From Crocodylus rhombifer (taxonomy: Eukaryota; Chordata; Crocodylia; Crocodylidae): 64,000 bases of DNA. The notes beneath the pieces are model-generated. The model did no database searches, was not told the DNA's origin, and saw only the letters and a list, made by a program, of their open reading frames with translations. Each line of letters opens with the position of its first letter. The stretch's first letter is position 1. The stretch is from positions 150,044 through 214,043 of the forward strand of contig JAVSML010025210.1 in assembly GCA_038503035.1 (NCBI GenBank), read 5' to 3'. Made by a program: the position numbers and the translations under genes. Positions 57,471-64,000 of the stretch are shown here, one piece after another.

Positions 57471-58944
57471 TTGACTGTAATTTTTGCTAAGAGATTAGAC
57501 AATGGATTAGTGGAATGGTTTGGAAAAAATGAGGTTGTACCAGCTCCCGATTGTTACAGGCGGGGGGGGCAGCTGAAAGGGAACCAGAAAGCATTCCAGC
57601 GCTTAGAGACACTGGTCAGCACGTGGTGAGGGTGTGGTGGTCATCTGACTCCAAAGAATATATTAGAGACATGTGGGACCAGCCTGCAGTGGGGTCAGGA
57701 GAAGAGTTGTCATCAGGGACAGGTGTATGCAGGGGGAAGATAAGGTGTGGGCTTGCCAGATGCCACATGAAAGATGCAAAACCAATAGCATATGACCAGG
57801 ACTTCCTGACAAGCATTGTGAACCTGACCCATTGCGTTTCCAGAGTAGCCTGTACTGAATCTGCTTGTGCAGATCTGCTCTTTGTTCAGCTGGGAGTGGC
57901 ACTGGAAAGAGCAAAGCAGTTTCTGCTTTCAGCTTTCGTTCCAGGGTGAGTAGGATGTCTGCTGGGGTGGGTGGGGAGGAAAACAGAAAAAAACCCTAGC
58001 GGCAAAGTGATGCGTCATTTAAAATGCACACAGAAATGAGGTAGGACTATGAGCATCTCAGAGTGAAGAAAGCCAAGTGTTTTTAACAGCAACCTGCCAG
58101 GATCCATCCTGCAGCCTTTTTCAAAAGCCCCCAGTCCTGCTGGCAGGAGGCTGACTGAGTGCAAGTGCTGTCCTCCAATCAACACAGCCTAGCTTTTCTG
58201 GCAAATCAACACTTTTCCAGGGCTTAGCACTGCTCCAGTGTCCTGAAGCCTCCTCCCTCCATGTTGCTCATTCCACTCCAGATCACCTCTGTACTCCCCA
58301 TCTGCAGGCGTGGATCTAGACAGGTGCAGTAGCGTGGCTGCATTCCCCTTTGGCTGTCACATGTGAGTTCTCAGTGCCAGATCTGCCTGGAGCCCGTGCT
58401 TTAGTGTAGCTACAGAGAGCCCTGGGGGTGAGTGTTACTGCCATTGCTCATTCCCTCCATTCCCCTGCAGCTAGGTTTAGCAGGAAGGGAGGGAAAGGGC
58501 AAAGAGCGGCAAGATTTCACCTTGTGGGCTCCAACCAGACCCATCTCAACCAAATGGTGAGCTCAGGGCTCACTACTTGTGAAGTTCCAGTGGGAACCCA
58601 TGCTGGCAATGTAAGTTCAGCCCTAACTGTGCATGTGTCCAAAGTGTGCCAAAGTGTGGGGTGCCCCCCCTCCCACACGCATGCACACTACTGCCTGTCT
58701 GTGATATGTTGGTATGTGCTTGGCCTAGGAGCTGCTTATCTAACATGAGGGCAGGTCTAAGTGGGGGAGAGGAAGAGATTCATGCTTCCCTCCACACCAA
58801 AATGGCAAAAGGGGTACATGTAACAGTGAGGCACAGTTAAAACTGGGCCTGCTTGGCACATAGCTCTTACCTGGCTCCCAGGGCATAGATGCAGCCCAGG
58901 TCTGTGCCCACTGTCACCATTATGCAGCTCTACATGGGACGGTA
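57471..58944. other. Intergenic, one unexplained open frame
   Basis: No recognised gene. A 132-residue plus-strand frame at 57551-57949 (containing KDAKPIAYDQDFLTSIVNLT) has no similarity I know and no clear splice context. In human the next gene after PPP1R8 is THEMIS2, but I could not match this to it. Confidence 0.35.
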
Positions 58945-59345
58945 GGACTCTGCAAAACAGCTATGTTTCATTTCCATTTCGGATTCAGCCATTTCAGAGG
59001 GACAGTGATTTGTTTTAGTGTTTCAGATCACTGTTCCGTTTCAATTCAGCCAAATCAGTTTCGGAGTTTCGATGCTGATTCGGATTGGCCGGGAAGAGGC
59101 AAGCACAACCAGGCAGCTACAGGTTTGCCCATGGCTTCTCCAGCTGTGCCCGCCTCTCCCTGGACACGGGGAGCCACAGGAGAAGCACCTGTGCCTGCCC
59201 TGCCAATCCCCATGCTCCGCTTGACCAGGCACTGAGGTCATTGCAGCACCTCCAGTTTCACTCTCTCCATCGTAGAATCGCTTGCACTACTTATTAGTTC
59301 CATTTCAGAACCACATTGAGGCAAATCTGATTCAGAACTACTTAA
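58945..59345. repeat. Foldback-type repeat fragment
   Basis: Contains GTTTCATTTCCATTTCGGAT-type sequence at the left and a loosely inverse GTTCCATTTCAGAACC and GATTCAGAAC at the right, with a GC-rich core. Similar in style to family C. Confidence 0.45.
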
Positions 59346-59379
59346 ACCACATTCTTTTTCACTAAAGGCAGAGATGTGG

Positions 59380-59815
59380 GGCGGAAAATTTTCCACCCCA
59401 CTTCTCTGAATAGGATGCAAACCAATGGTTTGAAGTTGCAGCAAAGTAGGCTTAGATTGGATATCAATAAAAATGTCTTCACTGTTAGAATGGTGAGGCA
59501 CTGGCACAGACGGCCGAGGGAGCTCATGGACTCTCCATTACTGGAGGCATTCAAGATGAGGTTGACTAGCCATCGGTCAGGGATGATCTAAGTGTAGCTA
59601 TGCCTAATATTCTACTATGGGTATTTCTTATGTTTCTGGGCTTTGCTGTTTGCAGCTGGGGGCCAGGAGGGAATTTTTCCCCCCTCCTGCTCCTGCACAT
59701 GTCTGGGTTTTTCTTTTTTAAGCCTTCCTCCGAAGCCATGTATTAGCTGCAGGCAAGGCTGGAGATTTTGACTGGGGTGTGCCACACTCCTTCTGTGACT
59801 TAAACCCAGGAGGCG
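59380..59815 (+). mobile_element. CR1-type LINE 3' end, plus strand
   Basis: Carries the TTGAAGTTGCAGCAAAGTAG block and a 3' UTR with the GGGAATTTTTCCCCCCTCCT and TTTTTTAAGCCTTCCTCCGA motifs shared with 56240-57470, ending near AAACCCAGGAGGCG. Confidence 0.75.
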
Positions 59816-60119
59816 ATGATAGACATTACACTTTACAATCCGATAATATGTCGCAACCTGTAACATGTTACACATGCATGGAGTTAAATCTTGTTTAGGG
59901 GCCCGATCATTGCATGGTATCTAAAGCTTAATGGACATAGTTTAGCTGAACCAGATGTGGTTGAACCAGGGTCTGTGACTGGTTTTGTAACATCTATAAC
60001 ACAAATGTGATTTAGGGTCCGACTGCATTGAGAAGTATGTAGTTCGTCCACCAGGTATAGCTCCAGAGCCTGTAATTTCTTATCTCCATGCTTCCTTGTT
60101 GTGGGTGGGTGTGAGTGAG
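59816..60119. other. Intergenic, no feature seen
   Basis: Short stretch between a LINE and the next repeat. Nothing recognisable. Confidence 0.35.
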
Positions 60120-60905
60120 GTTAAGTAGATAAAGCAGGTTTTTGGTCTAATAAAAGATATCAGACTCACCCAAAGAACCTTGTCTGCACACAGCCTTTAC
60201 ATTTCACAAGCAAAATCGATAGAAACTGAGGGCTCTTGTACATGTGATTAAATTTACCCTTTTTTGCAATTTAACTGTGTTACAGTATGCCCTGTGTTGC
60301 AGTTTGCTTTTCTGGCCATTTAAATATTGTTTTGGAGCTTTAAATAAAATGCATTCCAATGTATTTTAATTTGGATTGCCAAGAATTAAACCTGTGCATC
60401 CATGGATCCGTCACATGAAAACAGAAGTGCACTCAAAAATGTCTCTAAGCCCTTTTGTCCACCAGATGCTGCTGCAACTTTTGTGTAGTTCACCCCTTTG
60501 TCCACCAGGTGTCACTTCAAATTGAAGCTAGGAGAGGAAGAGGCTACCTGCACTTCCTAGGTAACTGGGTGTAATGTGTTTGTTTGGATGCCAGATGTTG
60601 CAGTCCACCCTGTCCGACATGAATCATTCTTTGTTCTCTTGTATGGATACCTATGCTCTCCCATCCCCTGGCCATGCCCTGGCCAGGGTAACAGCGGCTC
60701 TATCACCCCATAATCTGCCCCTGGTTCCAACCAGGAATGAAGAATTGCTTGGCCGCCCTAAAGGGGTGAGAGATACAGGTTGACCCATACTGGTCTATAG
60801 GCAAAAGGAATCAGAACTTGTGGCGGAGGTGATGTCTTTTATTAGACCAATTGGATATATGCAACAAAATTTATTTATTTACAAGCTTTTGGGCACACAC
60901 ACACC
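60120..60905. repeat. Region bounded by inverted copies of a repeat motif
   Basis: TTGGTCTAATAAAAGATATC at about 60138 and its inverse, GATGTCTTTTATTAGACCAA, at 60831 bound about 700 bases. This motif recurs widely in reptile genomes. The class is unclear. Confidence 0.4.
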
Positions 60906-61270
60906 CTCGCTTCCATTTGCTTTCAGAGTGCTCACTTCCATTTGCTCTCTCCTGATCATAGGATTTTAGCCTGTAGCCTCCACGTACAAGCTCACCTACA
61001 GCCAGACCCATGGCAGCAGACAGCCCTTAATGAGAACAGCACTATCACCACCTAATCTGCCACACCCTGAACTGATTTCAGATGCTCTTAGAGCAACCGG
61101 TGCCTGCCCTCTCAGCACTGAGTGCAACCCCGTAGCCGCCACACTTCATATTAAAGTTCTTTTTTCCCCTTGTGCTGTTGCACCAGTCACAATTGCACAG
61201 GCTCGCCCCACAGTTAGGCCCATGGGTGCTCCTACAATGGCAGCAGGAAGCCAGCCCTTACTGGCCAAGT
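60906..61270. other. Intergenic, low-level internal repetition
   Basis: Two loosely similar stretches (about 60965-61075 and 61130-61262), both with GTAGCC, CCCATGG and AGCCCTTA-type words. A related segment occurs at 60690. No gene seen. This is the 5' flank of the provirus. Confidence 0.35.
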
Positions 61271-61835
61271 TGTTAGAAATGGAGTATTGTTAGAAATGCA
61301 CAGCTTGCATCTTGCACCCAATAAGGAAGAAACACTGTCAAGGACTTTTTTCCTTGCCCAGCCTTGCCACAGCTTTTCTTATACTAAATCGCAGACTCTC
61401 CCCCAGCTTCTCCCTAGCCTTTCTCATACAGATTACAGAAGCTGGAATTCAGCTGACTGTGTCCTTGAAAGGGGGGTGTTTAAACTCTTGGTGACCTATA
61501 GTAGTCTCTGAGCATGCTAAATTAGCTGATGCATATTTACCTCTCCGCCCTGCATACTTAAGTAGTTAATGATAATATACATGCGATGTATGTAGTGATG
61601 TAACCACATGTATGCTTGTATGAAACGGAAGTGAGCTGTAGGAGTTCCTGTTTCTGCACACGTGCCCAGGAGGAAAAAGATAAATACAGCCTGCAAAATT
61701 CCTTGGTGGGTTCGGAGTAATCTGAGTTCTTGACTCTGCTCTGACCCTATTTGCAAATGCACCTTTTGTGCCATCTAATGAGTGTGTGTCTGTGATTTTG
61801 GTGGCCTCCAGAGAAACGAACCATTTTAATCATCA
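61271..61835 (+). repeat. 5' long terminal repeat
   Basis: About 565 bases from TGTTAGAAATGG to ATCATCA. A TATA-like GATAAATAC lies at 61680-61688 and a G/T-rich stretch (GAGTGTGTGTCTGTG) near 61780. The limits were set by the primer-binding site downstream and by comparison with the solo LTR at 27956-28500. The 3' end is uncertain by a few bases. No standard AATAAA was found. Confidence 0.8.
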
Positions 61836-61838
61836 ATT

Positions 61839-61856
61839 TGGCACCCCAGATGGGAC
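61839..61856 (+). promoter_or_regulatory. Primer-binding site, tRNA-Arg(CCU) type
   Basis: TGGCACCCCAGATGGGAC lies three bases after the LTR. It is the exact complement of the 3' 18 bases, including CCA, that I know for a vertebrate tRNA-Arg(CCU). It would prime minus-strand DNA synthesis. Confidence 0.75.
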
Positions 61857-62223
61857 GTCTCTGGATCACCTCGGGGCTCAGTGACAAGATCGTCTCTGCC
61901 ACCACTGGGAGTGCACACCGAGCTGCCTTTTTGGGCTTGCCGAGGGTTTGAGACGTGAGTCAGGGTACCCAAGAGATTAAAGGCTCCTGTGCAAAATTTT
62001 TGGTTTCTGAGGACGCCAGACACACATTCCGGCATTCTGATCGAGATCTCTGGGGTATCTGAGTGAGTATATGAATTCCCTTGCCCCATTTGGTCTGTAT
62101 CCGGGAACAAAGACACGTTCGATTTGGTTTAATACTGGGAAATTTTCGGCCTGGTATATGCGAACCGTCTGTAACTAGGATCTTTTGGTATTTGGTGTGC
62201 GTTGGACGCACTTTTGTGGGCAT
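61857..62223 (+). other. Proviral leader with candidate splice donor
   Basis: Non-coding leader between primer site and gag. GACGTGAGTC at 61953-61962 is a strong donor-like motif (GT at 61955) that could serve env splicing. The packaging region would lie here. Its structure was not assessed. Confidence 0.55.
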
Positions 62224-63573
62224 ATGGGTGCAGGTCACTCCCATGTAGAAAACTCGGATACGCCTTTAAGTTATATATTACAAAACTTCAGTAAATTTGC
62301 AAAGCAGGCAGATTATGGAGTGAAGATGAAAAAGGGTGATTTAATTAAGTTTTGTCAACTCGAGTGGCCAACATTTGGGGTCCACTGGACCCCGAAAGGA
62401 TCCTTTGTAGTAAAAGAAGTGATAGCTACCCATGAAATAGTTATGCAGAACGGATATTGGAATCAATTTTCTTATATCGATTGTTGGTTGTGGGTGATTC
62501 AAAATCAGCCACCTTGGATTAATAAATGCTTAGTAAAGTCTCATGTGATGGTTGTTAAAGGAAAGACTCGAGGAGGACCGCCTGTACTCCCTGAGTCTAA
62601 TGAGGGGGGGAATTCTGAATTGGCTGAGTATCGGATCCGCTCTCTGGTCACCCTGTCAGGTAGCGAGGATGAATCAGACACCTCCTCGGGATCCAGTCCC
62701 TCTGCACCACCACTCCCTCCCTCAGAGAAACCATCACCGGCGTATCAAAGCATACCTAATGATTCAGAGCGTGAGCCTCAGCCAAGTGCCCCATCTGAAT
62801 CAGGGAATAAGGGCTATTATTTGCGCAAGACTGTAGAATCACAGCCGGTGCTGAACTGCCCGATGCGAGAGGTTATCGGAGAGGGGGACAATGCAACTTT
62901 TGTCTACACCCCATTTAGTACTTCAGATTTATTTAACTGGAAGAATCAGAGCCCCTCTTTTCATGAAGACCCTGAAAAGATGAGGGACTTGTTTCGATCC
63001 ATTGGGCAAACCCATCGACCCACTTGGGCTGATGTCCAGATGATGCTCCAAACCCTCCTGACCCCGGAGGAGAGGAGATTAGTGTTGGGGACAGCAGAGC
63101 GCATTGCAGCAGCCAGGGTAGAAGCGGAGGGAGCTGCTGGTCGTACCTTGCGTGATACCTGCCCTGTTGAGGAACCGAGATGGGATAATCATACCGCAGA
63201 AGGAAGACAGCTGAGTGCATGGTATCTGGGGATTATAGTGGAAGCAATGGGGAAGGCAGTGCCTCGGGTTACTAATCTGTCTAAATTGTATGAAGTGAGA
63301 CAGGGAAAAGAAGAGGATCCCTCAGCTTTCCTCGGGAGGCTGTATGAGGCGTTCCACAGGTTTTCAGACCTAGATCCAGAAGCCCCAGATAATCAACGCA
63401 TGGTAAATCTTATGTTTATTGGTCAATCCGCTGCTGATATTCGTAAGAAGTTACAGAAAACTGAGGGAGGTGCTGGGAAACCAATTTCAGAGCTGGTGGA
63501 AATTGCATATAAGGTATATGGGAATCGTGAGCATATGCAGGAGCGCAAGGAGGATAAAAAGGCTCAGCGATAG
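62224..63573 (+). pseudogene. gag: Retroviral gag: matrix, p12-like and capsid region
   Basis: The frame is open from 62185, but the ATG at 62224 gives MGAGHS, a typical N-myristoylation start for matrix, so I prefer it (449 residues to TAG at 63571-63573). Numbered from there: matrix about 1-115; a Pro/Ser-rich acidic middle with two PSAP late-domain-type motifs (159-162 and 187-190); and capsid from about 208, including a major-homology-like block near 360-377 (QGKEEDPSAFLGRLYEAF). Gag builds the particle. The TAG ends the frame before the nucleocapsid, which is an unusual place and is probably a mutation. Called a pseudogene on that ground, although the rest is well preserved. Confidence 0.88.
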
Positions 63574-63786
63574 ATGGCAGCGTGGGCAGCTGCTATAACT
63601 GGAGGTAACCCTGGAAAGGCTGGGATGCAGAAAGGGAAAGGAGAAAGAGTGGGAGCAGACATTTGTGCTTACTGCAGGGAGAAAGGACACTGGAAGAGGG
63701 AATGCCCAAAGTTAAAGGAGAAGAGAGAGGGTGAACCAAGAGGTCACCTCATGTGGGCAGAGGAAAAGGGTGAGGACACAGAATGA
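63574..63786 (+). pseudogene. gag: Retroviral nucleocapsid segment
   Basis: Same frame as gag, directly after the TAG, starting with ATG and ending with TGA at 63784-63786 (70 residues). It contains one CCHC zinc knuckle (CAYCREKGHWKREC; Cys31, Cys34, His39, Cys44) in a basic context, as in gammaretroviruses. It would bind genomic RNA. It probably belongs to the upstream gag and is separated by the internal stop. Confidence 0.88.
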
Positions 63787-64000
63787 AGGGGACGGGGATC
63801 TAAGACCACTACCCTTCGGGTTGGAGCCCAAGAAGATCCCATGGTAACCATTAGGGTTGGTGGCAAAAACTTTGAAGCCTTGGTGGATACTGGGGCTACA
63901 TTTTCAATGATTCCAGAAAAACCCCCCTGTGCAGGAATTAGTGAACAGCATGTACTTGTGGAAGGAATTGAGGGAACGCAATCCCGACTCCCTGTTTGTA
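63787..64000 (+). CDS. pro: Retroviral protease, N-terminal part, cut by window end
   Basis: Open in the same frame after the TGA at 63784-63786 and running to the window end. The active-site motif LVDTGATFSMI is present (Asp codon at 63886-63888), the aspartic protease signature. A G-rich purine stretch follows the TGA, the kind of context known to favour readthrough in gammaretroviruses. The rest of pol lies outside the window. Confidence 0.82.

Larger units (their letters stand above)
61271..64000 (+). mobile_element. Endogenous gammaretrovirus-like provirus, 5' part
   Basis: The order is LTR (61271-61835), primer-binding site (61839-61856), leader with candidate splice donor, gag, nucleocapsid and the start of protease, where the window ends. 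gag, the nucleocapsid piece and protease lie in one reading frame separated by stop codons, the arrangement of gammaretrovirus-like viruses that express pol by stop-codon readthrough. An extra stop inside gag makes it defective as it stands. A solo LTR of the same family is at 27956-28500. Crocodilian gamma-like ERVs are known, but the family cannot be named here. Confidence 0.9.

Noticed and set aside
1..64000. CRISPR array, bacterial operon, riboswitch or phage features
   Set aside because: The window has split genes with GT-AG introns and vertebrate transposons. Direct repeats seen belong to mobile elements.

Overview
The window looks like nuclear DNA from a reptile, most likely a crocodilian and probably Alligator. 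The evidence is two split vertebrate genes in an order known from amniotes, many CR1 LINEs whose 3' ends have the form I associate with alligators, a CR1 ORF1 remnant with an esterase-like domain, abundant hAT-type and foldback elements, and a gammaretrovirus-like provirus. The assignment rests on recognition; no alignment was run.

Layout. Positions 1-22.8 kb hold the 3' part of STX12 (endosomal Qa-SNARE syntaxin-12/13) on the + strand. Eight coding exons run from 8027 to 20901, followed by a 3' UTR of about 1.6-1.8 kb. The exon with the first ~40 codons lies upstream of the window. Positions 23-29 kb are intergenic and filled with repeats: a Tx1-like LINE cut by another element, CR1 copies and a solo LTR. 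A CpG island at about 29.1-29.6 kb is the promoter of PPP1R8 (NIPP1, nuclear inhibitor of protein phosphatase 1). PPP1R8 is complete on the + strand: seven coding exons between 29352 and 51662 encode 354 residues, with a 12 kb first intron. From about 54 kb on there is no recognisable host gene, only repeats. From 61271 to the end lies the 5' part of an endogenous retrovirus: LTR, tRNA-Arg-type primer-binding site, leader, gag, nucleocapsid and the start of protease.

STX12 and PPP1R8 are neighbours in the same orientation in human (1p35), so this is conserved synteny. They do not act in one pathway: STX12 works in endosome and recycling fusion, PPP1R8 in nuclear PP1 control and splicing.

Most of the remaining structure is mobile DNA: several hAT-like elements with 8-bp target-site duplications (two perfect), nested CR1/hAT/CR1 insertions, and at least three foldback families (called A, B and C here), two of which share an internal GC-rich module. 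I found no undescribed gene system. The best leads are the provirus with its stop-codon arrangement, the modular foldback elements and the nested insertions. All exon boundaries were set by hand from GT-AG sites, reading frame and similarity to the known mammalian proteins.
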